A stretch of 42,230 bases of DNA, taken from positions 1 to 42,230 of the forward strand of contig JAFEER010000267.1 of the NCBI GenBank assembly GCA_018240985.1, written 5' to 3'. Source of the DNA: Pseudomonadota bacterium. Its GTDB lineage: Bacteria; Pseudomonadota; Gammaproteobacteria; Burkholderiales; Burkholderiaceae_C. The notes beneath the pieces were generated by a model, which had not been told where the DNA came from, made no database searches, and worked only from the letters and a program-made list of their open reading frames with translations. Both the position numbers and the translations under genes were made by a program. Positions 32,914-42,230 of this stretch are shown here, piece by piece; position 1 is the first letter of the stretch, and each line of letters begins with the position of its first letter.

Positions 32914-33978
32914 TCAATTCATCCGGTACCAGGCGCACCCATCGTTGCCCAGGGTCACGCTTGCCTCGCCGCGCGCCACCAGGTAGTTCAAATGGGCCAC
33001 GCTCTCGCCCGTGGCCAGGCTCATGAGCATGTTGTCTGCACCAATAGGGCGGGAAAACAGGGCCCCATACACGTCGATGACGCGCCGCGGCTGCTGCAAT
33101 GCCTCACGCAGACGATCCAGCGCCCGCATCTGGCTGTCCCTGAGCGCGGCGATACGCCTGTGCAGGCCGTTGAACGGCAGGTTGTGCGCTGGCAGCACCA
33201 GCACATCGTCGGCAATGCCGGCTTGCAGCTTGTCCAGCGACGCCAGCCAGTCCGCCAGCGGATTGGCATCGGGTTCAGTGGGAAACACAGAGACATTGGA
33301 CGAAATGCCGGGCAGCACCTGGTCGCCCGAAATCAGGAGCTTGAGTTCGGGGCAGTACAGGCAGGCATGCTCGGGCGAGTGGCCCTTGCCCACCACCACG
33401 CGCCAGCGCTGCGCGCCGATGGCGATCTCCTCGCCATCGTGCAGGCGCCGGAAGCTGTCGGGCAGCGCATAGATCAGCTTGCCGAAACCGCCAAAACGCG
33501 TGCGGTAGGTCTCGATCCCCTCCTCGCCCCAGCCGGCACGCCGGTAAAAGTCGATGGCATCGTCCGGCGCCTCGCGTCCGGTATCCACACTCAGGGCGCG
33601 GCAGGACAGGTATTCCAGCCGACTGATCCACAGCCGGCAGCCAAACTTGCGCGTCAGCCAGCCCGCCATGCCGATATGGTCGGGGTGCATATGGGTGACG
33701 AACACGCGCGTCACCGGGCCATTGAGCTGGCCGGCAAACAGCTGGCGCCAGGCCGCGGCCGTGTCGGTAGACCAGACCCCCGTGTCCACCAGCGCCCAGC
33801 CGTCCCCATCACGCAGCGCCCACAGGTTGATGTGATCGAGCGCAAACGGCATCGGCATGCGTATCCACCACACGCCCGGAGCCACCTCCTTGGCGCAGCC
33901 CGGCGCTGGTTTATCGCCACAAGGGAACGACAGGCCCGATTTATCCACCTGCGGCGCCATGCTTGCTTGTTGTGTCAT
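32914..33978 (-). CDS. Metallo-beta-lactamase-fold hydrolase
   Basis: The 354-residue protein has the MBL core: NLWALRDGDGWALVDTGV, the metal motif VTHMHPDHIGMAGWL, a second histidine in VVGKGHSPEHACLY, the acidic residue in LLISGDQVLPGISSN and a late VLPAHNLPFNG. A C-terminal helical domain (about 265-354) with a winged-helix-like LREALQQPRRVID stretch matches the MBL-fold subgroup with BLACT_WH domain. The substrate is unknown. The ATG at 33978 has AAGGA at proper spacing. It is divergent from gcvT with the glycine riboswitch between. Confidence 0.85.
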   Translation of the reverse strand: MTQQASMAPQVDKSGLSFPCGDKPAPGCAKEVAPGVWWIRMPMPFALDHINLWALRDGDGWALVDTGVWSTDTAAAWRQLFAGQLNGPVTRVFVTHMHPDHIGMAGWLTRKFGCRLWISRLEYLSCRALSVDTGREAPDDAIDFYRRAGWGEEGIETYRTRFGGFGKLIYALPDSFRRLHDGEEIAIGAQRWRVVVGKGHSPEHACLYCPELKLLISGDQVLPGISSNVSVFPTEPDANPLADWLASLDKLQAGIADDVLVLPAHNLPFNGLHRRIAALRDSQMRALDRLREALQQPRRVIDVYGALFSRPIGADNMLMSLATGESVAHLNYLVARGEASVTLGNDGCAWYRMN

Positions 33979-34027
33979 TGCCATCCTTTTTTTGCTGATG
34001 CAGCTTATCGGAAAATGAAAAAGTGCA

Positions 34028-34055
34028 TTGCCTGCGCAGCGGTGCAAGGTAAAAT
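34028..34055 (+). promoter_or_regulatory. Candidate sigma-70 promoter of the gcv operon
   Basis: TTGCCT (34028-34033) and TAAAAT (34050-34055) are separated by 16 bases, just upstream of the first glycine aptamer at about 34065, so that the transcript would start immediately before the riboswitch. Confidence 0.55.
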
Positions 34056-34064
34056 TTGCGGCTG

Positions 34065-34272
34065 TCAGGAGAGAGCCGGCCCCGTGCGCCGGCCGCCGAA
34101 GGCGCAGGCCAGCAGCCAAACGCTCAGGCAAAAGGACTGACGACACGCCCGCACAAAAACAGCGGGCGTTTCCTTGCTGGAGAGAGGCGCCCCGTCCATC
34201 CAACGGGCGCGCCCACCGAAGGAGCAAACCCGCATCGCCGGGCGAATCTCTCAGGTAAAGAGGACAGCAGGG
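34065..34272 (+). promoter_or_regulatory. Tandem glycine riboswitch upstream of gcvT
   Basis: Two aptamers are visible. The first (about 34065-34140) has GGAGAG, GCCGAAGGCGCAGG and CTCAGGCAAAAGGAC; the second (about 34175-34270) has GGAGAG, CACCGAAGGAGCAA and TCTCTCAGGTAAAGAGGACAG. These are the conserved glycine aptamer cores. The riboswitch turns on glycine cleavage when glycine is plentiful. A linker of about 35 bases holds a separate 8-bp hairpin (34145-34152 with 34162-34169). The gcvT start lies 50 bases downstream. Confidence 0.95.
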
Positions 34273-34321
34273 CAAACACCGTGGCTTCGGCCATGGCCCG
34301 TATTTGCCCTGGAGAAACGCC

Positions 34322-35449
34322 TTGTCCAACACCGAGCTCCTGACCACTCCCCTGAACGCGCTGCACATCGAGCTGGGCGCCCGCATGGTGCCCTTTGCCG
34401 GCTATTCCATGCCCGTGCAATACCCCGCCGGCCTGATGGCCGAGCACCAGCACACGCGCAGCGCGGCCGGCCTGTTCGACGTCTCGCACATGGGGCAGTT
34501 GAAACTCATCGGCCCGGATGCGGCGGCGGCGCTGGAGACGCTGATGCCCGTGGACGTGGTGGGCCTGGCCGAGGGCAAGCAGCGCTACGGCCTGCTGCTG
34601 AACGACGAGGGCGGCGTGATCGACGACCTGATGTTCTTCAACCAGGGCCATGACACCTGGTTCCTGATCGTCAACGGCGCCTGCAAGCTGACCGACATCG
34701 CCCATATCGAGACGCGCATCGGCAACCGCTGCCAGATCGTCACCCTGCCCACGCAAGGGCTGCTCGCGCTGCAAGGCCCGCAGGCCGCGACTGCCCTGGC
34801 GCGCCTGCTGCCGGGCGTAGAAAAATTGGTGTTCATGACGGGCGGCCGCTTCAATTGGAACGGCACCGAGCTGTTCATCACGCGCAGCGGCTACACGGGT
34901 GAGGACGGCTTTGAAATCTCCGTGCCCGGCGACAAGGCCGAGGCCCTGGCGCGCGCCCTGCTGGCCCAGCCCGAGGTCAAGCCGATTGGCCTGGGCGCAC
35001 GCAACTCGCTGCGCCTGGAGGCCGGCCTGTGCCTGTATGGCAACGACATCGACAGCACCACCACCCCGCCCGAGGCGGCGCTGAACTGGGCCATGCAGAA
35101 GGTGCGCCGCACCGGTGGCGCACGCGCCGGCGGCTTTCCGGGTGCGAGCGTGGTGCTGGCGCAGATCGACGACCCAACCCATCTCAAGCGCAAGCGCGTC
35201 GGCCTGATCGCCAAGGAGCGCGTGCCCGTGCGCGAGCCGGCGGTACTGGAGAACATGGATGGCCAGCATATCGGCCATGTCACCAGCGGCCTGCTGTCGC
35301 CCACGCTGAACCAGCCCGTCGCCCTGGCCTACGTCAAGCCCGACTACGCCGAGCCTGGCACCGAGATTTTTGCCATCGTGCGCGGCAAGCCCGTGACCAT
35401 GGTGGTGGCACCCACGCCCTTCGTGCCGACGCGCTATTACCGCGGCTAA
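34322..35449 (+). CDS. gcvT: Glycine cleavage system T protein (aminomethyltransferase)
   Basis: The 375-residue protein is a typical GcvT: ELGARMVPFAGYSMPVQY, AGLFDVSHMGQL, GLLLNDEGGVIDDLM, RSGYTGEDGFEISVP, LGARNSLRLEAGLCLYG and KRKRVGLI. It transfers the aminomethyl carbon from lipoylated H protein to tetrahydrofolate, releasing ammonia. The start is TTG at 34322, chosen because GGAG lies seven bases upstream and the reading begins MSNTELLTTPLNALH as in the family. It is the first gene behind the glycine riboswitch. Confidence 0.96.
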   Translation: MSNTELLTTPLNALHIELGARMVPFAGYSMPVQYPAGLMAEHQHTRSAAGLFDVSHMGQLKLIGPDAAAALETLMPVDVVGLAEGKQRYGLLLNDEGGVIDDLMFFNQGHDTWFLIVNGACKLTDIAHIETRIGNRCQIVTLPTQGLLALQGPQAATALARLLPGVEKLVFMTGGRFNWNGTELFITRSGYTGEDGFEISVPGDKAEALARALLAQPEVKPIGLGARNSLRLEAGLCLYGNDIDSTTTPPEAALNWAMQKVRRTGGARAGGFPGASVVLAQIDDPTHLKRKRVGLIAKERVPVREPAVLENMDGQHIGHVTSGLLSPTLNQPVALAYVKPDYAEPGTEIFAIVRGKPVTMVVAPTPFVPTRYYRG

Positions 35450-35529
35450 CCCCCCGTTTCGCTTCCATTGCAGGGCGGCTACAGTGCGCCCTGCCCCTTC
35501 CCATCATCATTCTTTTACGGAGCATCGCC

Positions 35530-35904
35530 ATGAGCATCAAATTTTCCAAGGATCACGAGTGGGTCAACGCCGCTGACGCAGGCGCCGCCGTCGTCGGCAT
35601 CACCGTACATGCCCAGGACGCGCTGGGCGACGTGGTCTTCGTCGATCTGCCCGAAGTGGGCAAGAGCTACGCCCAGGGCGACGTGGCCGGCGTGGTCGAG
35701 TCGGTCAAGGCCGCCGCCGACGTCTACATGCCCGTCTCGGGCGAGGTGGTGGAAGTGAACGAGGCCCTGCGCGCCGACCCGTCGCTGGCCAACAGCGACC
35801 CGGAAAGCGCCGGCTGGTTCTTCAAGGTCAAGCTCAGCAACGCTGCCGAGCTGGACGCGCTGCTGGACGCTGCCGCCTACAAGGACTTTGCCGCCAACGC
35901 CTGA
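35530..35904 (+). CDS. gcvH: Glycine cleavage system H protein
   Basis: The 124-residue protein carries the lipoyl attachment lysine Lys60 in VVESVKAAADVYMPVSG and the family start MSIKFSKDHEWV, and ends SAGWFFKVKL. It shuttles the aminomethyl group between P and T proteins and the electrons to L protein. It lies 80 bases after gcvT. A 336-base gap with a repeat element separates it from gcvP. Confidence 0.97.
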   Translation: MSIKFSKDHEWVNAADAGAAVVGITVHAQDALGDVVFVDLPEVGKSYAQGDVAGVVESVKAAADVYMPVSGEVVEVNEALRADPSLANSDPESAGWFFKVKLSNAAELDALLDAAAYKDFAANA

Positions 35905-36240
35905 TGGAGCTTCGCTCCCGTTGAGCGATGAGCGTTATGCGTTGAGTGCAATGCCGCTGAACGCCCAACGCATCACGCTCAACCATCAAAAAAATGAGCT
36001 GCCCGCGCACACCCAGCAAGGGCTACCAGCATATTTGACCTGCCTTGATTAGCAAGCTGTCTCAGACTCCTTCCCCCTTTGGGGGAAGGTTGGGATGGGG
36101 GCCGGAGCGCCGGCATCTTGCCGGCATCGACGCGCGAGCGTCGCTGGCCCCCACCCCTGCCCTCCCCCAGAGGGGGAGGGTGTAAGACAAGCCATCTGAG
36201 ATTCGTTGCTAGTCAAGCATATTTGACCTGAAACACCCCC
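35905..36240. other. gcvH-gcvP gap with hairpin and repeat element
   Basis: No gene is present. The first part (35921-35985) forms an imperfect hairpin (GTTGAGCG facing CGCTCAAC, and ATGCGTT facing AACGCAT). The second part is repeat element B (36044-36216). ATATTTGACCTG occurs on both sides of element B, at about 36031 and 36219. Confidence 0.6.
36044..36216. repeat. Inverted-repeat element B (173 bp)
   Basis: A relative of element A (22420-22656) in opposite orientation: it starts CTTGATTAGCAAGCTGTCTC and ends with TTCGTTGCTAGTCAAG, with the GGGGGAAGG, GCCGGCATCTTGCCGGCATC and CCCTCCCCCAGAGGGGGAGG blocks between. The direct repeat ATATTTGACCTG flanks it on both sides (36031-36042 and 36219-36230), which looks like a target-site duplication or remnant. 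Confidence 0.75.
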
Positions 36241-39123
<2,883 letters not shown>

Positions 39124-39162
39124 GCCACGCTGGGGGTGTTAGCCCCAGCCAAGCGCGAGACG

Positions 39163-39185
39163 AAAGGCCCGGTGACGGGCCTTTT
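39163..39185 (+). terminator. Rho-independent terminator of the gcv operon
   Basis: AAAGGCCCG (39163-39171) and CGGGCCTTT (39176-39184) form a 9-bp stem with a GTGA loop, followed by TTCT. It ends gcvP transcription 40 bases after the stop. Confidence 0.85.
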
Positions 39186-39280
39186 CTCTATGTGGCGCTG
39201 GGTAATAGACTGACCCACTACCGTGGGCTTTCTGCACTCTGCTCGGCAGTGGAAAAAAATTATTAGATGTACAATAAACC

Positions 39281-39607
39281 ATGCTGACGGTGATCGAAAC
39301 TCCGGAATTCATCGCTTGGTCTGCCAAGGTATGGGCTGATGAGGAGCGGAACGCCTTCATCGATTGGATCGCCGTCCACGCGGATGCTGGTGTCGTCATT
39401 CCACAATCCGGCGGTCTGCGCAAGGTACGCTGGTCTCGCGATGGCATGGGAAAACGTGGCGGCGCCAGAGTGATTTTTTATACCCGAGACACGCAGGGTG
39501 AGGTGATCTTGCTTTTGGTGTATGCCAAGGCCAAATTCGACAACATCAGCGCCGCCGTGCTCAAAGCCATCAAGGAGAAATTTGATGCCCAAAACCAAAG
39601 ACCCTGA
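39281..39607 (+). CDS. RelE/HigB-like toxin
   Basis: The 108-residue protein has a RelE/HigB toxin profile: ETPEFIAWSAKVWADEERNAF at the start, GLRKVRWSRDGMGKRGGARVI in the middle and YTRDTQGEVILLLVYAKAK before a charged C-terminus. Such proteins are ribosome-dependent mRNA endonucleases. A TACAAT box (39270-39275) ends only five bases before the ATG, so the transcript may be nearly leaderless. It overlaps the antitoxin gene by 23 bases. Confidence 0.85.
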   Translation: MLTVIETPEFIAWSAKVWADEERNAFIDWIAVHADAGVVIPQSGGLRKVRWSRDGMGKRGGARVIFYTRDTQGEVILLLVYAKAKFDNISAAVLKAIKEKFDAQNQRP

Positions 39608-39851
39608 AACTCTGGAGTTTGAGACCGCCTTGCTGCGCAGCGTCGATCAAGCCTTGGCAGGCGAAGGCCGAGTGACCACCGGCGCGGAAATTGCCAAGCG
39701 CTCTGCCGGTCGTCCCGTGCAAACCGTTCACAAACAGCCCGTCACCCTGCGTCTCGATCCCGAGGTGCTCGCACGCTGGCGCGCCAGCGGTAAAGGCTGG
39801 CAAACGCGCATGGCCGAAGTTTTGGGCCAAGCAACGCCCGCCGCTTCCTGA
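39585..39851 (+). CDS. BrnA-like antitoxin
   Basis: The 88-residue protein has the BrnA-type C-terminal ribbon-helix-helix segment (QPVTLRLDPEVLARWRASGK, then GWQTRMAEVLG) and a charged N-terminal part with VTTGAEIAKRSAGRP. BrnA normally pairs with BrnT; here it follows a RelE-like toxin, an arrangement known from mixed type II modules. AAGGAG lies eight bases before the ATG at 39585. It ends four bases before the integron integrase remnant on the other strand. Confidence 0.8.
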   Translation: MPKTKDPETLEFETALLRSVDQALAGEGRVTTGAEIAKRSAGRPVQTVHKQPVTLRLDPEVLARWRASGKGWQTRMAEVLGQATPAAS

Positions 39852-39854
39852 TTT

Positions 39855-40467
39855 TCACAACGCATCCAGCGGGCTCAAAATCCCCCGCCCTCCCTTGTTG
39901 AGCACATGGGTGTAAATCATCGTCGTGCTCACATCGGAATGGCCCAACAGCTCCTGCACCGTCCGAATGTCATATCCCGCCTGCAATAAATGCGCGGCAA
40001 ATGAATGGCGGCGTGCCCGCCGTGTGCAAAAGCAACTCACGCACCTCAGAAGGCGTGAGCACCACCGGCAAGCGCTTGGGGCGCCGCGCCTGCACCACCT
40101 CATCGAGCCAAGGCAAATCCATCCCCAGCACCTGCTTGTACAAATACAGCAGCGCCGCCTTGGCCTGGTTTTGCGTGGAAGCCGACACATTACGCTCCAC
40201 CGCCAGATGACTCAAAAACGCCTCTACCTCGGGCGCACCCATCTCCTGCGGGTGGCGTTTGCGATGGAACAAGATAAAGCGCCGCGCCCAATCCACATAC
40301 GCCTCTTCGGTGCGTATGCTGTAGTGCCGTGTACGCAGATGGATGCGCCTCCGGTCGAGCAACTTGGGCGGCGGTGCAACAGCCGAGCCAGCATCCGCCG
40401 AATCGGACGGCACAGGAGCGGAGCGGGGAAGCGAGGTCATCCGGAAAATTTTAGTTTGCCTAAACAA
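39855..40467 (-). pseudogene. intI: Integron integrase (tyrosine recombinase) with internal deletion and frameshift
   Basis: On the minus strand the first fragment (to about 40030) reads an IntI N-terminal domain: LRTRHYSIRTEEAYVDWARR, then [18 protein letters not shown] and [16 protein letters not shown]. The frame then ends at 39970. In the next frame the C-terminal end [15 protein letters not shown], then [20 protein letters not shown], with the catalytic tyrosine, and LSPLDAL is present. Roughly 110-140 residues between them are missing, including the first catalytic arginine and the IntI-specific patch. The enzyme cannot be active. The start at 40467 faces the cassette array on the plus strand. 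Confidence 0.9.
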
Positions 40468-40565
40468 TGCGCGTACAGGGTTTGGCTCTAGATGCTACGA
40501 AATGTATTGTATTATCAGACTTTTTGCGCTAGGATGCGCGTCGTCTAAACCTAGGGCGTACAGGA
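40458..40565. repeat. Candidate attI-like region with 23-bp direct repeats
   Basis: GCCTAAAC...GCGTACAGG at 40458-40480 and GTCTAAAC...GCGTACAGG at 40543-40565 agree at 17 of 23 positions, 85 bases apart, between the integrase start and the first cassette gene. Direct repeats bound by the integrase are known in attI sites. No textbook GTTRRRY core is seen, so the assignment is tentative. Confidence 0.35.
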
Positions 40566-40571
40566 AAGTGT

Positions 40572-40964
40572 ATGGAACTTACCGAAAAAGAGGCGGCTAT
40601 TACTTTCGCCCGCGCATGGAATCGTCTTGATGCAACAGAATTTCTTGCTCTCCTTGCGCCGGACGCAAAGTATGCATCGCAATGGGTATTTGAAGAGTTG
40701 CAAAGCAAAGAGGCAATAGTAGACTATCTTCGGGCCAAGATGAAAACTGTCAAAGTGCACGCCGCCAACAACCCGCAATCAAAAGTTCGAGTTGAAATTG
40801 GCATCACGCAAGCTGGCGATGCAGATCGTCCTTGCGCTTACATGAAGCAAGGTGCCAATGAGGCTGTAATAGTATTCACGGTCAATGACGGAATGATTTC
40901 CAGATATGACCTTTGTATTCCTCAACTCTACAGGCCAGACCGATCAGGTGTGTATCCAATATAA
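40572..40964 (+). CDS. SnoaL/NTF2-like protein in the first integron cassette
   Basis: The 130-residue protein reads like an NTF2-fold domain: an N-terminal helix (EAAITFARAWNRLDATEFLA), LLAPDAKYASQW, SKEAIVDYLRAKMKTV, and strands AVIVFTVNDGMISRYDLCIP. Such domains may be enzymes or binding proteins; its activity is unknown. AGGAAAG precedes the ATG. Its lower GC than the chromosome, and position right after the integrase start, fit a gene cassette. I cannot find a clear attC after it. Confidence 0.7.
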   Translation: MELTEKEAAITFARAWNRLDATEFLALLAPDAKYASQWVFEELQSKEAIVDYLRAKMKTVKVHAANNPQSKVRVEIGITQAGDADRPCAYMKQGANEAVIVFTVNDGMISRYDLCIPQLYRPDRSGVYPI

Positions 40965-40993
40965 TTGGAGCTAGGCAGCAAAGCGGGGGGCAC

Positions 40994-41464
40994 TTGTTCT
41001 CACCAATAATTATTATTAGCCGAGCTGAAGTCACTACCAAAGACGTAACCTCTGTGGTTGAAGCTTTGCGCGCGCTTATCGCATCGCAAAATACCGCGTT
41101 ACAGTACTTCGAATCAGTCGATCTAGCGTTCCACGGCTACAACGAGACATCGGAAGAGCTGTTCGAGATGGAGGAAGTTCGAGAGTTCGTGTATGCCCTT
41201 GATGAGCAGTTTCCGTTTTGGCTATTTTTCTTGGACAAAGCCGCGCTTGGACTCCAATGTATTGCCTACTGCTTTCTGCCTCCGTTCCTTACCGCAGAGG
41301 CAAAGCAACGGATTTATCCCGAACGGCTAAACGATCTCCTCACAAAGCGCTGGTTTCCAGCCATGAATCAAATCTGCGAGTGGGTCGGGTTTAACGAGGA
41401 TCAAATCGAAATTCTCACCGATCGGTCAGTACAATATCTTTTGGGTGGCCCAATTGCCGCCTAA
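40994..41464 (+). CDS. Integron cassette protein of unknown function
   Basis: The frame is open from about 40913; the most likely start is TTG at 40994, with a G-rich stretch just before it, giving about 156 residues. The protein is acidic in the middle (ETSEELFEMEEVREFVYALD), then hydrophobic (FPFWLFFLDKAALGLQCIAY), and ends LTDRSVQYLLGGPIAA. I do not recognise a family. Low GC and the short attC-like site at its 3' end mark it as a cassette gene. Confidence 0.6.
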   Translation: MFSPIIIISRAEVTTKDVTSVVEALRALIASQNTALQYFESVDLAFHGYNETSEELFEMEEVREFVYALDEQFPFWLFFLDKAALGLQCIAYCFLPPFLTAEAKQRIYPERLNDLLTKRWFPAMNQICEWVGFNEDQIEILTDRSVQYLLGGPIAA

Positions 41465-41478
41465 TTCAAGTGTTAGGC
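41459..41478 (+). repeat. Short attC-like site (20 bp)
   Basis: GCCTAAT (41459-41465) and GTTAGGC (41472-41478) face each other across six bases. GTTAGGC is a perfect attC core (GTTRRRY) and GCCTAA matches its inverse. The L-boxes and variable stem of a normal attC (57 bp or more) are lacking, so this looks like a collapsed attC. It overlaps the stop of the preceding gene. Confidence 0.55.
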
Positions 41479-41486
41479 AAGAAACC

Positions 41487-41801
41487 ATGAAGCTAAGATA
41501 CTTTCTCGATTGGGGCGGTGACATACTATGGGCTGGTGACAACGAAACCAATGAAAAATATGGCTACCCGGCAGATATGGATTTGCTATCAATTTCTCAA
41601 AAAACGAAAGGGTTGATTGATGAATTATTTGCCCTCTGGCTTTCTATTGCGCAAGGATCAAATTCAGAAGCAGAAAAAGAAGATTTTAAAAAATTAAACG
41701 AGATGGTTTTTGAAAATCTTACGCACGAATTGCTGCCTCTTGAGATATTAAATGAAATGCCTAACAATTCATCGCAGCCGACCGCCTACGGCGGCGGCTG
41801 A
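41487..41801 (+). CDS. Integron cassette protein of unknown function
   Basis: The 104-residue protein begins MKLRYFLDWGGDILWAGDNE and has a helical central part (LIDELFALWLSIAQ, SEAEKEDFKKLNEMVF), ending in a tail NNSSQPTAYGGG that is encoded by the attC site itself. I do not recognise the family. It begins nine bases after the short attC-like core and ends inside a full attC, so it is a complete single-gene cassette. Low GC agrees. Confidence 0.75.
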   Translation: MKLRYFLDWGGDILWAGDNETNEKYGYPADMDLLSISQKTKGLIDELFALWLSIAQGSNSEAEKEDFKKLNEMVFENLTHELLPLEILNEMPNNSSQPTAYGGG

Positions 41802-41816
41802 ATTTGGCCGTTAGAA
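41759..41816 (+). repeat. attC recombination site (58 bp)
   Basis: The inverse core GCCTAAC (41759-41765) and core GTTAGAA (41810-41816) bracket an imperfect palindrome (CAGCCGACCGCC facing GGCGGCGGCTG). This is the standard integron attC structure, with the size of the common 57-60 bp class, and shows that the segment is a true cassette array. Confidence 0.9.
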
Positions 41817-41823
41817 AATATTT

Positions 41824-41931
41824 ATGAGTTATGCCTTGGCAACCACCCACAGCAAAGTGCAGTGGTACAAATTCAAATTCGACGCATCCCTAAAAGTAGG
41901 CGATTTCATCTTGCTGGATACTAAGAAATAA
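41824..41931 (+). CDS. Small ORF, possible start of a disrupted cassette
   Basis: Eight bases after the attC core an ATG opens a 35-residue frame (MSYALATTHSKVQWYKFKFD, then ASLKVGDFILLDTKK). I do not recognise it and no ribosome site is visible. Position suggests the first gene of the next cassette, truncated by the IS630-type element that begins just after it. Confidence 0.35.
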   Translation: MSYALATTHSKVQWYKFKFDASLKVGDFILLDTKK

Positions 41932-41976
41932 ACAAAATTAGTTCACATTATTGGGTATATTGTTTATAATACATCC

Positions 41977-42230
41977 ATGAAACACGAACTCCCTCAAAAA
42001 CCTGTTTTTACGTCACGTCGCATGGAGCAGCAATGGAACAGAATCCAGGGCGTAAAGATGGTTCGCAGCGGGTGGCCTGTTTCTGAGGTGGCTCATTTTT
42101 TTAGTTTTTCTACTCGTGCGGTATTTGGTTGGGTAGCGACGTTTGCAGAATCTGGCCAAAACGGTCTTTTGGCAAAAGAAGGAGCAGGCAGGCCACCTAA
42201 GGTGAATGAAGATCAAATGCGTTGGATCGC
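41977..42230 (+). CDS. IS630-type transposase, N-terminal part (runs off window)
   Basis: From the ATG at 41977 the frame is open to the window end (84 codons). It reads a helix-turn-helix of IS630 type: RMEQQWNRIQGVKMVRSGWP, then SEVAHFFSFSTRAVFGWV, and ESGQNGLLAKEGAGRPPKV. The catalytic DDE part is outside. The region just before the gene (about 41938-41976) is AT-rich and should contain the left terminal repeat and a promoter (TTTATAAT box near 41963-41970). Confidence 0.8.
   Translation, partial: MKHELPQKPVFTSRRMEQQWNRIQGVKMVRSGWPVSEVAHFFSFSTRAVFGWVATFAESGQNGLLAKEGAGRPPKVNEDQMRWI

Noticed and set aside
40913..40993. Upstream extension of the second cassette gene
   Set aside because: It begins with TTG inside the end of the preceding gene and reads unlike a protein; the start at 40994 is more likely.

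Overview
The window is high-GC DNA that reads like the chromosome of a Comamonadaceae betaproteobacterium (Acidovorax / Alicycliphilus / Diaphorobacter type). This rests on gene content and protein style (AddAB-type helicase-nuclease pair, ETF-QO, gcvTHP behind a tandem glycine riboswitch, KgtP-like MFS carrier) and on short family-typical intergenic repeats; the species is an inference.

Layout. 1-1349: 3' end of a pirin gene and a DedA-rhodanese fusion. 1350-3850: an accessory patch with a palindromic repeat, a VapBC toxin-antitoxin pair, a BIME-like repeat and two low-GC genes (secreted DUF4019 protein, membrane protein). 3975-10370: addA-like and addB-like genes divergent from trxA. 10371-11140: a scar holding the 5' end of an ICE-type parA. 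11142-15067: the most interesting region, a six-gene operon with a DUF2282 precursor peptide (BufA-like), a DUF692/MNIO enzyme (BufB-like), a DUF2063 partner (BufC-like), DoxX, an ECF sigma factor and its DUF1109/NrsF-type membrane anti-sigma, preceded by a matching ECF promoter. It looks like a metal-responsive bufferin (RiPP) system.

15163-20466: glyoxalase I, then a lipid A modification cluster (EptA/MCR-like phosphoethanolamine transferase and PAP2 phosphatase, divergent from an OmpR/PmrA-type two-component system). 20701-22407: ETF-ubiquinone oxidoreductase with a terminator. 22420-23328: a repeat element and remnants of three broken genes. 23325-27558: a carboxymuconolactone decarboxylase-like protein and a three-subunit periplasmic GMC dehydrogenase (small subunit, FAD/Fe-S subunit, triheme cytochrome c). 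27847-30601: an ABC importer of the TrpXYZ type. 30802-33978: MFS carrier, Lrp/AsnC regulator, metallo-beta-lactamase-fold hydrolase. 34065-39123: glycine riboswitch and gcvT-gcvH-gcvP with a terminator.

39281-42230: accessory end: a RelE-like toxin with a BrnA-like antitoxin, a broken integron integrase (internal deletion plus frameshift), a short array of integron cassettes with one clear attC site, and the start of an IS630-type transposase running off the window. No tRNA, rRNA or CRISPR array was seen.
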